From positions 868,001 to 932,000 of the forward strand of contig JACKKG010000001.1 of assembly GCA_020637515.1 (NCBI GenBank): a stretch of 64,000 bases of DNA, written 5' to 3'. Under the pieces are notes generated by a model. That model did not search any database. It was not told where the DNA came from and worked only from the letters and a program-made list of their open reading frames with translations. Numbering within the stretch: the first letter of the stretch is position 1; each line of letters starts with the position of its first letter. Shown here one piece after another: positions 12,601-21,426 of the stretch. The translations under genes and the position numbers were made by a program. This DNA comes from Rhodobacter sp. (GTDB lineage: Bacteria > Pseudomonadota > Alphaproteobacteria > Rhodobacterales > Rhodobacteraceae).

Positions 12601-14033
12601 TGCGCCGCGACAGCGGCGGGTTGCGCCAGATAGTCCAGGATCGCGTCGGCGGCCTCGCGGCCGTCGCGGATCGCCCAGACCACCAGCGAGGCGCCGCGCA
12701 CGATGTCGCCCACGGCAAAGACGCCGGGCAGGCTGGACATGTGGGTGGCGTGGTCGCAGCGGATCGTGCCCCAGCGGGTCACCGTCAGCTCGGGCACGCC
12801 CCACAGCGAGGGCAGGGCCTCGGGTTCGAAACCCAGCGCCTTGATGACCAGGTCGGCGGGTTCCAGGTAATCCGCGCCCTCGATCAGTTCGGGCGACCGC
12901 CGCCCCGAGGCATCCGGCGCGCCCAGCCGCATCGTCTGCACCACCACCCCGGCGACCGCGCTGTCGCCCTCGAATCCGGCGGGCGCCGTCAGCCAGACGA
13001 ATTCGACGCCTTCTTCCTCGGCGTTCTGGACCTCGCGCTGCGAGCCGGGCATGTTCTCGCGGTCGCGGCGATAGAGCAGCTTGACCGAGGCCGCGCCCTG
13101 ACGAATCGCCGTGCGCACGCAGTCCATCGCCGTGTCGCCGCCGCCCAGGACCACGACGCGCTTGCCCTCGGCGTTCAGCACGCCCTCGTCATACGCCGGC
13201 ACATCGTCGCCAAAGCTCTTGCGGTTGGACGCGGTCAGATAGTCCAGCGCCTTGACGATGCCGGGCAGGTCCGACCCCGGCGCTTTCAGGTCGCGCGACT
13301 TGTAGACGCCGGTCGCGATCAGCACCGCGTCATGCTTGCCGCGGATCGCGTCAAAGCTGATGTCCTCGCCCACGCTGCAATTCATCACGAATTGCACGCC
13401 CGCGGCCTCGAGCTGTTCGATACGGCGCAGGACGACCGATTTTTCCAGCTTGAAGCTGGGGATGCCATAGGTCATCAGCCCGCCCGCGCGGTCATAGCGG
13501 TCATAGACCGTGACCTGAATGCCCGCCCGGCGCAGCCGGTCGGCGGCCGACAGCCCGCCCGGACCCGCGCCGATGATGGCGACCGACTGGTCGCGTTCGG
13601 CCATCGGGGTGCCCGGGGTGACCCAGCCGTTTTCCCAGGCCGTGTCCGTGATGTATTTTTCCACCGCGCCGATGGTGACGGTGCCATGCCCGGACTGTTC
13701 GATGACGCAATTGCCCTCGCACAGGCGGTCTTGCGGGCAGATGCGGCCGCAGATCTCGGGGAAGGTGTTGGTCGATTGCGCGAGGTCATACGCCTCGTGC
13801 AGGCGCCCGGTCGCAGTCAACATCAGCCAGTCGGGAATGTTGTTGTGCAACGGGCAATGCGCCTGGCAATAGGGCACGCCACACTGGCTGCATCGGCTGG
13901 CCTGCTCCGCGGCCTTCTCGGCGGCGAATTCCTGGTAGATCTCGTCGAAATCCTCGCGGCGTTCATCGGCCTGCCGTTTCGAGGGCATCTCTTTTGGCTT
14001 GGTGACGAACTGAAGCATGCGCTGAACAGCCAT
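12597..14033 (-). CDS. gltD: glutamate synthase (NADPH) small chain
   Basis: A 478-residue beta subunit that passes electrons from NADPH through FAD and Fe-S clusters to GltB. The N-terminal cysteine-rich part CSQCGVPYCQAHCPLHNN followed by CGRICPQDRLCEGNC binds the [4Fe-4S] clusters. The FAD Rossmann motif GAGPGGLSAADRLRRAG and the NADPH motif VVVLGGGDTAMDC are both complete. The ATG at 14033 is chosen because GGGAGG lies seven bases upstream; a TTG 15 bases earlier is unlikely. It is the first gene of the operon, and the 211-bp space to the divergent uppP must hold the promoter. An AT-rich patch at 14093-14130 is a likely place. Confidence 0.96.
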   Translation of the reverse strand: MAVQRMLQFVTKPKEMPSKRQADERREDFDEIYQEFAAEKAAEQASRCSQCGVPYCQAHCPLHNNIPDWLMLTATGRLHEAYDLAQSTNTFPEICGRICPQDRLCEGNCVIEQSGHGTVTIGAVEKYITDTAWENGWVTPGTPMAERDQSVAIIGAGPGGLSAADRLRRAGIQVTVYDRYDRAGGLMTYGIPSFKLEKSVVLRRIEQLEAAGVQFVMNCSVGEDISFDAIRGKHDAVLIATGVYKSRDLKAPGSDLPGIVKALDYLTASNRKSFGDDVPAYDEGVLNAEGKRVVVLGGGDTAMDCVRTAIRQGAASVKLLYRRDRENMPGSQREVQNAEEEGVEFVWLTAPAGFEGDSAVAGVVVQTMRLGAPDASGRRSPELIEGADYLEPADLVIKALGFEPEALPSLWGVPELTVTRWGTIRCDHATHMSSLPGVFAVGDIVRGASLVVWAIRDGREAADAILDYLAQPAAVAAQ

Positions 14034-14244
14034 GGCGGGGCCTCCCAATGTGTCGCGCAGACATACGACGATCCGTTTCGCAAGAAAAGTCAGTATAAGT
14101 TACCTATCGGCACTTTATTTCCCCTCTCGAAGGGTCCTCGGGCGCCGATCTGCCGGAAAAAAGGGACCAAACCGGACCTATTTTCGCTCTTTCGAATCCG
14201 CGAAAAGCCGGTAGTCTTCGCGCATCGTCATCCGGGACAGCGCG

Positions 14245-15048
14245 ATGAGCTTTCTTCACCTCCTGATTCTGGCCTTGATTCAAGGCATTACAGAATTCCT
14301 GCCGATCTCGTCCTCGGCCCACCTGATCCTGTTCCCGCAACTGACGGGACTGGCGGACCAGGGCGTCGCGATCGATGTCTCTGTCCATGTCGGAACGCTG
14401 GCGGCGGTGATGCTCTACTTTCGCGCGGATGTGGCGATGGTGCTGCGCGGTCTGCCCGACCTGATTCGCGGCCGAATCGATTCGCCCGGCGCGCGCATGG
14501 CCTTTCTGCTGCTCATCGCCACGATCCCGGTGATGGCGCTGGGCCTGGTGCTGAAAGAAACCGGCATGATGGAGCGGATGCGCTCGATGGCGGTGATCGG
14601 CTGGACGATGCTGGGCTTTGGACTGGTGCTGTATGCCGCCGACAAGCTGGGCACCGAACATCGCCGGGCCGAAGGCTGGACCCTGCGCGACGCGATCGTC
14701 CTGGGCCTGTGGCAGGCGGTGGCGCTGATCCCGGGCACCTCGCGTTCGGGCAGCACGATCACCGGCGCCCGCTTTCTGGGATTCGAACGCCACGACGCGG
14801 CGCGGCTGAGCATGTTGATGTCGATCCCGACGATCATCGCCTCGGGCGCGCTGACGGCCCTGGACCTGGTCGAGACCGCCAATGCCCAGGCGCTGCACGA
14901 CGGCACCGTGGGCGCGGTGATCTCGTTCCTGGCGGCCCTGGTGGCCTTGAAGCTGATGATGCGGTTCCTGGCCGCGGTCAGCTTCACGCCCTATGTCATC
15001 TACCGCGTGATCCTGGGGATCGTGCTGCTGTATATGGCTTATTCCTGA
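14245..15048 (+). CDS. uppP: undecaprenyl-diphosphate phosphatase
   Basis: A 267-residue polytopic membrane enzyme (BacA/UppP family) that recycles undecaprenyl diphosphate to the monophosphate carrier used for peptidoglycan and LPS assembly. Both active-site motifs are present: GITEFLPISSSAHLIL near residues 14-29 and PGTSRSGSTI near 165-174. Length is standard. It is divergent from gltD and convergent with the NDUFA9-like gene, whose stop overlaps its 3' end by ten bases. Confidence 0.96.
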   Translation: MSFLHLLILALIQGITEFLPISSSAHLILFPQLTGLADQGVAIDVSVHVGTLAAVMLYFRADVAMVLRGLPDLIRGRIDSPGARMAFLLLIATIPVMALGLVLKETGMMERMRSMAVIGWTMLGFGLVLYAADKLGTEHRRAEGWTLRDAIVLGLWQAVALIPGTSRSGSTITGARFLGFERHDAARLSMLMSIPTIIASGALTALDLVETANAQALHDGTVGAVISFLAALVALKLMMRFLAAVSFTPYVIYRVILGIVLLYMAYS

Positions 15049-16028
15049 CGGCGCAGGCCCTTGGCCGATTCCTTGATCGCCTCGTACTGACCGGCGGGGC
15101 GGAAGCGCCACAGATAGGTCGGCAGGATCAGGTCCATCGGAGTCGCCTCGATCCGCAGGGCCTTCAGCCCCTTGGCGCCGTCGCTCACCACGTTGTCGGT
15201 GGCCAGCGCGGCCAGCTGATCGCGGGTCAGTGTGGTGTTGGAATAGAGCCCCGCGGTCAGGACCTGCGCCGCGCCCAGCAGGCGTGCGGTCAGCCCGGCC
15301 ATCCAGCCCGGCATGGACACGATCACCCGGCGTCGGCGGATCTCGGTCAGCATCATGGCCATCAGATCGTGGAAGCGCATCGCATCGGGGCCGCCCAGCT
15401 CATAGGTGCCGGCAGGGGCCTGCCCCATCGCGCCCTTGGCGATCGCGGCGGCCACGTCGTCCACATAGACCGGTTGCAGGCGCGTATCGCCGTGCGCGAT
15501 GGGCAGCACCGGCGAAAAGCGCGTCATCGCGGCAAAGCGGTTGAAGAACCCGTCCTCGGGGCCGAAGATGATCGAAGGACGCAGGATAACCGCATCGGGG
15601 AACGCGGCCCTGACCGCCGCCTCGCCCGCGGCCTTGCTGCGCTGATAGGCGCTGTCCGACGCATCGCTGGCCCCGATGGCCGAGACATGCACCAGATGCG
15701 CCACGCCGGCCTCGGCCGCCAGGCGGGCCACCAGGCCCGCGCCGTCGGCCTGCACGGCCGAGAAGGTGTTCCTGCCCCGTTCGAACAGGATGCCGGCGCA
15801 GTTCACCACCGCGTCGGCCCCCGTGATCGCCGCCCGGACCGAGGCTTCGTCACGAATGTTGCACAGCACGGGCTCGACCTGTCCGACAAAACCGTAGGTG
15901 CGCACATAGAGCCGCTCGTTCGGCCGCCGGGTCGCCACGCGAACACGCCATCCGGCCTGCGCCATGCGCCGCGCGACATAGCGCCCCACAAAGCCCGAAC
16001 CGCCCAGGATCGTGACCAGTTTCGTCAT
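15039..16028 (-). CDS. NDUFA9-like NAD(P)-dependent epimerase/oxidoreductase
   Basis: A 329-residue extended short-chain dehydrogenase. The dinucleotide fold starts LVTILGGSGFVGRYVARRM at residues 3-21, with the glycine-rich GGSGFVG motif. The active-site YxxxK is replaced by a YQRSKAAGE segment near residue 138, which retains Y and K. Proteins of this type are annotated in alphaproteobacteria as complex I NDUFA9-subunit family. They resemble the mitochondrial accessory subunit, but the nuo operon is not here. The ATG at 16028 is chosen because the Rossmann strand should begin within a few residues of the start. The gene faces uppP and overlaps its end. Confidence 0.85.
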   Translation of the reverse strand: MTKLVTILGGSGFVGRYVARRMAQAGWRVRVATRRPNERLYVRTYGFVGQVEPVLCNIRDEASVRAAITGADAVVNCAGILFERGRNTFSAVQADGAGLVARLAAEAGVAHLVHVSAIGASDASDSAYQRSKAAGEAAVRAAFPDAVILRPSIIFGPEDGFFNRFAAMTRFSPVLPIAHGDTRLQPVYVDDVAAAIAKGAMGQAPAGTYELGGPDAMRFHDLMAMMLTEIRRRRVIVSMPGWMAGLTARLLGAAQVLTAGLYSNTTLTRDQLAALATDNVVSDGAKGLKALRIEATPMDLILPTYLWRFRPAGQYEAIKESAKGLRRQE

Positions 16029-16178
16029 CTCGCCCTCCGCGCCATGCACCATCGCCTTGATTGCTCAATACCCCTGCACCCCCAGCGCCACAAGCCAAAA
16101 CCAGACCGCCGCCCGGTCCCGCGCCGCACCGCGGCGAAAGAATTTTTGGCGCCCCTCGCGATTTTTTCGTGCCCCCCG

Positions 16179-16207
16179 TTGACACTATCCGGGCCCGGGG
16201 ATAATCA
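16179..16207 (+). promoter_or_regulatory. sigma-70-type promoter of tRNA-Leu
   Basis: A consensus -35 TTGACA (16179-16184) and a -10 TAATCA (16202-16207) are separated by exactly 17 bases. The tRNA starts 17 bases after the -10. This is the best vegetative promoter in the window. Confidence 0.82.
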
Positions 16208-16223
16208 GCCGCTCACGCAACCT

Positions 16224-16308
16224 GCCCAGGTGGCGGAATTGGTAGACGCGCAGGTTTCAGGTACCTGTGCCGCAAGGCGTGGAGGTTCGAGTCCTCTCCT
16301 GGGCACCA
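16224..16308 (+). tRNA. tRNA-Leu (anticodon CAG)
   Basis: An 85-nt class II tRNA. The acceptor arms GCCCAGG and CCTGGGC pair perfectly. The anticodon stem is CAGGT/ACCTG with loop TTCAGGT, giving anticodon CAG, which reads the CTG leucine codon. A long variable arm (GCC-GCAA-GGC) is present, as required for tRNA-Leu. The T-arm GGAGG-TTCGAGT-CCTCT and an encoded CCA end are complete. Confidence 0.97.
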
Positions 16309-16331
16309 GTTCTTCGGAACGATGCAAAAGA

Positions 16332-16356
16332 AACCCAAGGCAACTTGGGTTTTTTT
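16332..16356 (+). terminator. rho-independent terminator after tRNA-Leu
   Basis: Perfect 8-bp arms AACCCAAG / CTTGGGTT with a 4-base loop are followed by a run of T residues. It lies 23 bases after the tRNA. Confidence 0.92.
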
Positions 16357-16467
16357 GTTTTTCAGGCCGCGCGCGGCGATGCCCCGGCGCAGGGCCTTGC
16401 GAAACCCCCTACCCAGAGCGGTCCCTTGGCGTTAGACCGACGCCCGGAACGGCTGACGAGGGGACCC

Positions 16468-17079
16468 ATGGCGAACACGCTTTACAAGAACGATCTGCCC
16501 GACGGGCTGGACCTGGGGCCGGTGGTCGCCATCGACTGCGAGACGATGGGCCTGAACCCGCATCGCGACCGGCTGTGTCTGGTGCAGCTTTCGGGCGGCG
16601 ACGGCAACGCGCATCTGGTGCAGATCACGCAGGACCAGACCGACGCGCCCAACCTCAAGCGCCTGCTTGCCGATCCAGCGGTGTTGAAGCTGTTCCATTT
16701 CGGGCGGTTCGACATCGCCGTAATGTATCACCGCTTTGGCGTGCTGGCGGCGCCTGTCTGGTGCACCAAGATCGCCTCGAAACTGGTGCGCACCTATACC
16801 GATCGGCATGGGCTGAAATACCTGCTGTCCGAATTGCTGAACGTGGACATTTCCAAGATGCAGCAATCCAGCGACTGGGGGGCCGACCAGATCACCCCGG
16901 CGCAAAAGGATTACGCGGCCTCGGACGTGCTGTATCTGCACCGCCTGAAAGAGTCGCTGGAAACCATGCTGCGCCGCGAGGGCCGGATGGCGACCGCGCA
17001 GGCCTGTTTCGATTTCCTGCCGCATCGTGCGGCGCTGGACCTGGCGGGCTGGCCCGAGGTGGACATCTTCGCGCATTGA
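16468..17079 (+). CDS. rnd: ribonuclease D-like 3'-5' exonuclease
   Basis: A 203-residue single-domain DEDDy exonuclease. Exo I is seen as IDCETMG near residues 23-29, Exo II as FHFGRFDIAVM near 75-85, and Exo III as YAASDVLYLHRL near 150-161, with the Y and D of the DEDDy class. The HRDC domains of E. coli RNase D are absent, which is usual for the short alphaproteobacterial form. It probably trims tRNA or other RNA 3' ends. The ATG at 16468 gives the family N-terminus. The lptC start follows one base after the stop, so it may head the lpt operon. Confidence 0.88.
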   Translation: MANTLYKNDLPDGLDLGPVVAIDCETMGLNPHRDRLCLVQLSGGDGNAHLVQITQDQTDAPNLKRLLADPAVLKLFHFGRFDIAVMYHRFGVLAAPVWCTKIASKLVRTYTDRHGLKYLLSELLNVDISKMQQSSDWGADQITPAQKDYAASDVLYLHRLKESLETMLRREGRMATAQACFDFLPHRAALDLAGWPEVDIFAH

Positions 17080-17080
17080 C

Positions 17081-17704
17081 ATGAGCATGACGGACCAGAG
17101 CCCGCGCCAGACGCGCTATTCCCGCACGGTCGGCATCCTGAAGGTGGTGCTGCCTCTTGTGGCTCTGGTCATGCTGTCGCTGGTCTTTCTGACGGCTCGC
17201 ACCATCGACCCGCGGCTGGCGATCCGCACCGCCGAGATCGACGTCGAGGATCGCGCCCGCGACCCGCGCCTGTCGGGCGCGCGCTTTGCCGGGGTGACGG
17301 ATGACGGCGCCGCGCTGACCATCGTCGCCGAAACCGCCCGGTTCGACCCGCACGCGGCGCTGAAACTCGATGTGACGGGCCTGACCCTGCATCTCGAGGG
17401 GCGGTCGGGCGAGGATCTGTCCGCCACCGCCTCGGAAGGGGTGATCGACCGCGGCGCGGGGCGGTTCTCGATGTCGGGCGGTCTGGATCTGTCCGTGACC
17501 CCGGGCTATGCGCTGCACACCGAGACCCTGACCGGCCTGCTGGATTCCACCCGGATCGAGGCCCCCGGCCAGATCACCGGCAGCGCCCCGGCGGGGGAAA
17601 TCACCGCCCAACACATGCTGTTGCAAGCCGATTCGACCGATGGCGCCGGTTACCGGCTTGTTTTTGGGGGCGGTGTAAGGTTGTTATATCAGCCAGAGAA
17701 TTGA
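17081..17704 (+). CDS. lptC: LPS export protein LptC
   Basis: A 207-residue bitopic inner-membrane protein. A single N-terminal membrane anchor (about residues 18-38, ILKVVLPLVALVMLSLVFL) is followed by a periplasmic beta-jellyroll domain. LptC passes lipopolysaccharide from the LptB2FG extractor to LptA. Similarity is of the weak LptC/DUF1239 type; the assignment rests mainly on topology and on the following lptA and lptB. The start at 17081 is one base after the RNase D stop. Confidence 0.85.
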   Translation: MSMTDQSPRQTRYSRTVGILKVVLPLVALVMLSLVFLTARTIDPRLAIRTAEIDVEDRARDPRLSGARFAGVTDDGAALTIVAETARFDPHAALKLDVTGLTLHLEGRSGEDLSATASEGVIDRGAGRFSMSGGLDLSVTPGYALHTETLTGLLDSTRIEAPGQITGSAPAGEITAQHMLLQADSTDGAGYRLVFGGGVRLLYQPEN

Positions 17705-17713
17705 GGAAACCGA

Positions 17714-18211
17714 ATGTCGCGTCTCGTCCCCGGCCTGATCCTGGCGCTGTTCGCGCTTGCCGCGCCCGCCCTGGCCCAGGATGGCGTGCCGATCAGTTTC
17801 GGGCAATCGCTGCGGCTGGACGGGTCCGCGCTTGAGGTGACGGCCGACACTTTGCAGGTGGACCAGACAACCGGCGCCTCGGAATTCTCGGGCAATGTGC
17901 TGGCGGTGCAAGGTGACATGCGGATCGCCGCCGGTGCCCTGCGGCTGGAATACGCGCCCGGCAACAGCGAAGGGTCGCAGCGGATCAGCCGGCTGATTGC
18001 CTCGGGCGGGGTGACGATGGTGACGCCAGCCGAAGCGATGGAGGCCGATCAGGCCGTCTGGTCGCTGGATGCGCAAACCCTTGAAATGACCGGCAACGTG
18101 ATGCTGCTGCAAGGCCAGAACATGTTGTCGGGGCAACGGTTCGTCGCCGATCTGCGCAGCGGCGCGGGGCGCATGGTCGGCCGGGTCCGCACCACGATCC
18201 GCACGGACTGA
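17714..18211 (+). CDS. lptA: periplasmic LPS-bridge protein LptA
   Basis: A 165-residue periplasmic protein with a Sec signal (residues 1-21, ending ALAQD). The OstA-like repeats LEVTADTLQVDQTTG, ASEFSGNVLAVQGDMRI and LEMTGNVMLLQGQNML are recognisable. In the Lpt machine LptA forms the beta-jellyroll bridge carrying LPS across the periplasm. It has the normal short length and lies ten bases after lptC and six before lptB, so the three are one operon. Confidence 0.9.
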   Translation: MSRLVPGLILALFALAAPALAQDGVPISFGQSLRLDGSALEVTADTLQVDQTTGASEFSGNVLAVQGDMRIAAGALRLEYAPGNSEGSQRISRLIASGGVTMVTPAEAMEADQAVWSLDAQTLEMTGNVMLLQGQNMLSGQRFVADLRSGAGRMVGRVRTTIRTD

Positions 18212-18217
18212 TCCCTG

Positions 18218-18958
18218 ATGAACGACCGGACCCAGGACGATGGCGGGCTCGAAATCGCCGGGCTGCGCAAAAGCTACAAGCGCCGCCCGGTGCTGCGCGG
18301 CATCGACCTGACCCTGCGCCGGGGCGAGGTCGTCGCGCTGCTGGGTCCGAACGGATCGGGCAAGACGACGTGTTTCTACTGCGTCGCGGGCCTGGTTCCG
18401 GCGGACGGCGGGCGGGTCAGCATCGACGGAACCGACGTGTCCGGCTGGCCGATGTATCGCCGCGCCCGCATGGGGATCGGCTATCTGCCGCAGGAAATGT
18501 CGATTTTTCGCGGCCTCACGGTCGAGGACAATATCAAGGCGATCCTTGAGATCACCGAACCGGACCGCGCAACCCGCGAGGCGCGGCTTGAGGAGTTGCT
18601 CGACGATTTCTCGATCGCGCGGCTGCGAAAGTCGCCGGCGCTGGCCTTGTCGGGCGGCGAGCGGCGTCGCGCCGAGATCGCCCGCTGCCTGGCCTCGAAC
18701 CCGTCCTTTGTGTTGCTGGACGAACCCTTTGCCGGCGTGGACCCGATCGCCGTGGGGGATATCCGCGCGCTGGTGTCGGATCTGACGGCGCGCGGAATCG
18801 GCGTGCTGATTACCGACCACAACGTGCGCGAGACGCTTGAGATCGTGGACCGGGCCTATATCCTGCATGATGGAACCGTGCTGATGAGCGGCACGGCGGA
18901 CGAGGTGGTGGCCGATGCCGATGTGCGCCGGGTCTACCTGGGCGACAGCTTTCGCTGA
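18218..18958 (+). CDS. lptB: LPS export ABC transporter ATPase LptB
   Basis: A 246-residue cytoplasmic ATPase that powers LPS extraction with LptF and LptG, which are not in this window. Walker A GPNGSGKTT lies near residues 43-51, the Q-loop segment YLPQEMSIFRGLTVEDN follows, the signature is LSGGERRR, and Walker B is FVLLDEPFAGVDP. The HNVRET switch segment and the Q-loop are characteristic of LptB. The position between lptA and rpoN is a classic proteobacterial arrangement. Confidence 0.95.
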   Translation: MNDRTQDDGGLEIAGLRKSYKRRPVLRGIDLTLRRGEVVALLGPNGSGKTTCFYCVAGLVPADGGRVSIDGTDVSGWPMYRRARMGIGYLPQEMSIFRGLTVEDNIKAILEITEPDRATREARLEELLDDFSIARLRKSPALALSGGERRRAEIARCLASNPSFVLLDEPFAGVDPIAVGDIRALVSDLTARGIGVLITDHNVRETLEIVDRAYILHDGTVLMSGTADEVVADADVRRVYLGDSFR

Positions 18959-18967
18959 CGGGTGCGC

Positions 18968-20242
18968 ATGGCGCTGAACCCGCGCCTGGAACTGCGCCAG
19001 GAGCAGCGTTTGGCGCTGACGCCTGCGGTGCGTGTGCGCCTGTCCGTGCTGCGCATGAGCCCGACCGACCTGGACGAGGAAATCGCCCGCGAGGTTGCCC
19101 GCAACCCGTTTCTTGTGGTGGACGCGCCGCGGGGTGGGGCGCAGTCGCTGCCCCTGGCCGACGATCTGGCCGCCCCCGTGCAGTCCTTTCACGAGGATCT
19201 GCGCCGCCAGCTCGCGCTGATGGACCTGTCGTCGCCCGTTCGCGCGGCGGCCCTGCTGCTGGTGGGCGAGTTGGGCGAGGACGGGCTTCTGGGCACCGAC
19301 ATCGACACACTGGCGGCCGAGTTGGCGATCGACCCCGCCCCGTTGCACGCCGGACTTGAGGCCCTGCAACGCTGCGACCCGGTCGGCGTGGGGGCGCGCG
19401 ATGTGCGCGACTGCCTGCGCCTGCAACTGGAGGACCGCGGCCTGGACCGGGCGGCGGCCCTGGCCACGCTGGACCTGCTGGCGGTCTTTGCCCGGCGGGA
19501 CTGGCCCGCGGCGGCGCGGGCGTTGGGGCTGACCCCGGCCCAGGCGCGCGACCGGGCGGCGATGCTGCGCAACCTGTCGCCCCGGCCCATCGCGCCGGGT
19601 CTCAATGACCGCGCGGTGACCCTGCGCCCTGACCTTCGGCTGGTGCGCCACGACGACGGCACGCTGTCGCTGTTGCCCGACGACGGCGCGCGGCCGGCCG
19701 TGGCGCTCGACCTTGCCATGGTCCGCCGGGCCGAGGCCGAGGGCTTTGCCGCCGAACTCTTGCAGCGCGCCCGGGCGCTGATCGCCGCGCTGGACATGCG
19801 GGGCCAGACCCTGACCCGAATCGGTGCCTGGCTGGTCGGCCGGCAAGCCGGCTTTTTCACCGACGGGCCCGGGGCGCTGGCGCCCGTGACCCAGGCGGCG
19901 CTGGCCGCCGATCTGGGCCTGCACCCTTCGACCGTCAGCCGCGCGCTGTCGGGCAAGGCGGTCGATGTGGACGGGCGCCTGTGGCCGCTGTCGGTGTTCT
20001 TTTCGTCTGCGTTGGCGGGGGCGGACGGGCCGGTTTCCGCAAGGGCGGTGCAACGGCGGGTTGCGGAACTGATCGCCGCGGAACCGTCGCATCGTCCGCA
20101 TTCCGACAACGCACTTGCCAAAATCTTGCGCGAGCAGGGCGTTGACATCGCACGCCGAACTGTCACCAAATACAGGGAAGGCCTGCGCATTCCTCCGTCA
20201 TCGACGCGCCGCAGACTGGCCGCCGAACGGCGCGGGGAATGA
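18968..20242 (+). CDS. rpoN: RNA polymerase sigma-54 factor
   Basis: A 424-residue sigma-54. Region I begins MALNPRLELRQEQRLALTP, the activator-interacting segment, which is short in glutamines compared with E. coli. The helix-turn-helix that reads the -12 element is seen as LGLHPSTVSRALSGKAV, and the C-terminal RpoN box reads ARRTVTKYREGL. An in-frame GTG lies six bases upstream at 18962; the ATG at 18968 fits the family N-terminus better. It follows lptB closely and precedes hpf and ptsN, the standard context that links nitrogen regulation to PTS-Ntr. Some Rhodobacteraceae carry several rpoN copies; this one has the ancestral location. Confidence 0.94.
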   Translation: MALNPRLELRQEQRLALTPAVRVRLSVLRMSPTDLDEEIAREVARNPFLVVDAPRGGAQSLPLADDLAAPVQSFHEDLRRQLALMDLSSPVRAAALLLVGELGEDGLLGTDIDTLAAELAIDPAPLHAGLEALQRCDPVGVGARDVRDCLRLQLEDRGLDRAAALATLDLLAVFARRDWPAAARALGLTPAQARDRAAMLRNLSPRPIAPGLNDRAVTLRPDLRLVRHDDGTLSLLPDDGARPAVALDLAMVRRAEAEGFAAELLQRARALIAALDMRGQTLTRIGAWLVGRQAGFFTDGPGALAPVTQAALAADLGLHPSTVSRALSGKAVDVDGRLWPLSVFFSSALAGADGPVSARAVQRRVAELIAAEPSHRPHSDNALAKILREQGVDIARRTVTKYREGLRIPPSSTRRRLAAERRGE

Positions 20243-20323
20243 TCCGCAACGACAGGCCGAGAACGGCGGAACGCCCAGGTTCATACCGACCCCGGGTTGT
20301 CCGTCAGCACGAAGGAGAGGCCC

Positions 20324-20890
20324 ATGCGGTACCAGATCAGCGGAAAACAGATCGATGTCGGCGATGCGCTTCAGTCGCATGTGAAAAGCGAACTGGGCGA
20401 AGTGATGGACAAGTATTCCCAACGCCCCACCGACGCGATCGTTGTGTTTTCCCGTGACGGCCACAACCATGTTTGCGAATCGACGGTGCATCTGTCGACC
20501 GGGCTGACGGCCCAGGCCAAGGGCCAGGCCGCCGATATCTATGCGGCATTCGATGCGTGTTGCGAACGCATGGACAAGCAATTGCGCCGTTACAAGCGGC
20601 GTCTGAAGGACCACCACCGGGACCGGCCCGGCCCGGTTGAATTCGCCGGGGCATCCTCGTATATCCTCGCCGCTGAGGATGATGCGGACGGAACCGAGCC
20701 CGACTCGTTGCAGCCGATGATCATCGCCGAGATGGAAACGCGGATTCCGCAGATCTCGGCCGGTGAGGCGGTGATGCAGATGGAGCTGGCTCAGTCCAAG
20801 CTGCTGGTGTTCCGAAACGAGCGTCACGGTGGCCTGAATGTGGTCTACCGGCGCGACGACGGGAACATCGGCTGGATCGATCCGCAGTGA
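20324..20890 (+). CDS. hpf: ribosome hibernation-promoting factor, long form
   Basis: A 188-residue protein. The N-terminal S30AE domain (about residues 1-100) starts MRYQISGKQIDVG. A C-terminal dimerisation domain (about 130-188) reads MQMELAQSKLLVFRNE and GNIGWIDPQ. The two-domain length marks it as long HPF, which makes 100S ribosome dimers in stationary phase by itself. The ATG at 20324 is preceded by GGAGAGG. Its place between rpoN and ptsN is conserved in proteobacteria. Confidence 0.94.
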   Translation: MRYQISGKQIDVGDALQSHVKSELGEVMDKYSQRPTDAIVVFSRDGHNHVCESTVHLSTGLTAQAKGQAADIYAAFDACCERMDKQLRRYKRRLKDHHRDRPGPVEFAGASSYILAAEDDADGTEPDSLQPMIIAEMETRIPQISAGEAVMQMELAQSKLLVFRNERHGGLNVVYRRDDGNIGWIDPQ

Positions 20891-20896
20891 CGTTTC

Positions 20897-20927
20897 GGGC
20901 CCCGCGCGGCGCAAGTCGCCGGGGCCC
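20897..20927 (+). other. hairpin between hpf and ptsN
   Basis: Perfect 8-bp arms GGGCCCCG / CGGGGCCC enclose a 15-base loop that can itself pair. No T-run follows. It may limit read-through from hpf or mark an mRNA 3' end. Confidence 0.5.
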
Positions 20928-20960
20928 ACTCACCAAGGCGAAGAAGGCAGGAGCAACTGC

Positions 20961-21425
20961 ATGGAACTGGCCGATCTGTTGACCCCCGGATCCATCCGGG
21001 TCTGCAACGCCGTGAAAAGCAAGAAGCGCCTCTTTCAGGACCTCGCCGAAATCGCCTCCAGCGCCCACGGGATCGACGAATCGATCGCCATCGACGCGTT
21101 GCAGGAACGTGAAAGCCTGGGGCCGACGGGTGTCGGCCACGGGGTGGCGCTGCCGCACGCCCGCATCGACGGTATCGAACGGGTTCGCGGCATCTTCATC
21201 CGCCTGGACCGCCCCCTGGATTACGGCTCGGTCGATCGTGCGCCCGTCGATCTGGTCTTTGCGCTGTTTGCCCCGCGCGATGCCGGTGTCGAGCATCTCA
21301 AGGCCCTGGCGCTGGTCTCGCGCACGCTGCGCGACGCGGGCGTCTGCGCCAAGCTGCGCCAGAACGAAGAGCCCGACAAACTGTTCGCCATCCTGACCGA
21401 GCACCCTGACAGCAAGGCCGCGTGA
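20961..21425 (+). CDS. ptsN: PTS IIA-like nitrogen regulatory protein
   Basis: A 154-residue EIIA-Ntr. The phosphorylatable histidine is His66 in GVALPHARI. The protein takes phosphate from the PtsP-NPr chain and regulates by binding partners (for example potassium transport or sensor kinases), not by sugar transport. The ATG at 20961 follows an AGGCAGGAG ribosome site. It is the last gene of the lpt-rpoN-hpf-ptsN run and ends one base before the stop of the convergent pseudouridine synthase gene. Confidence 0.94.
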   Translation: MELADLLTPGSIRVCNAVKSKKRLFQDLAEIASSAHGIDESIAIDALQERESLGPTGVGHGVALPHARIDGIERVRGIFIRLDRPLDYGSVDRAPVDLVFALFAPRDAGVEHLKALALVSRTLRDAGVCAKLRQNEEPDKLFAILTEHPDSKAA

Positions 21426-21426
21426 C

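Noticed and set aside
15039..15048. Overlap of uppP and the NDUFA9-like gene read as an error
   Set aside because: A ten-base convergent overlap of stop regions is common, and both proteins have normal C-termini.
12600..17084. Long open plus-strand frame covering gltD, uppP and rnd
   Set aside because: It crosses known genes on both strands and a tRNA. Its composition is that of a frame shadow.
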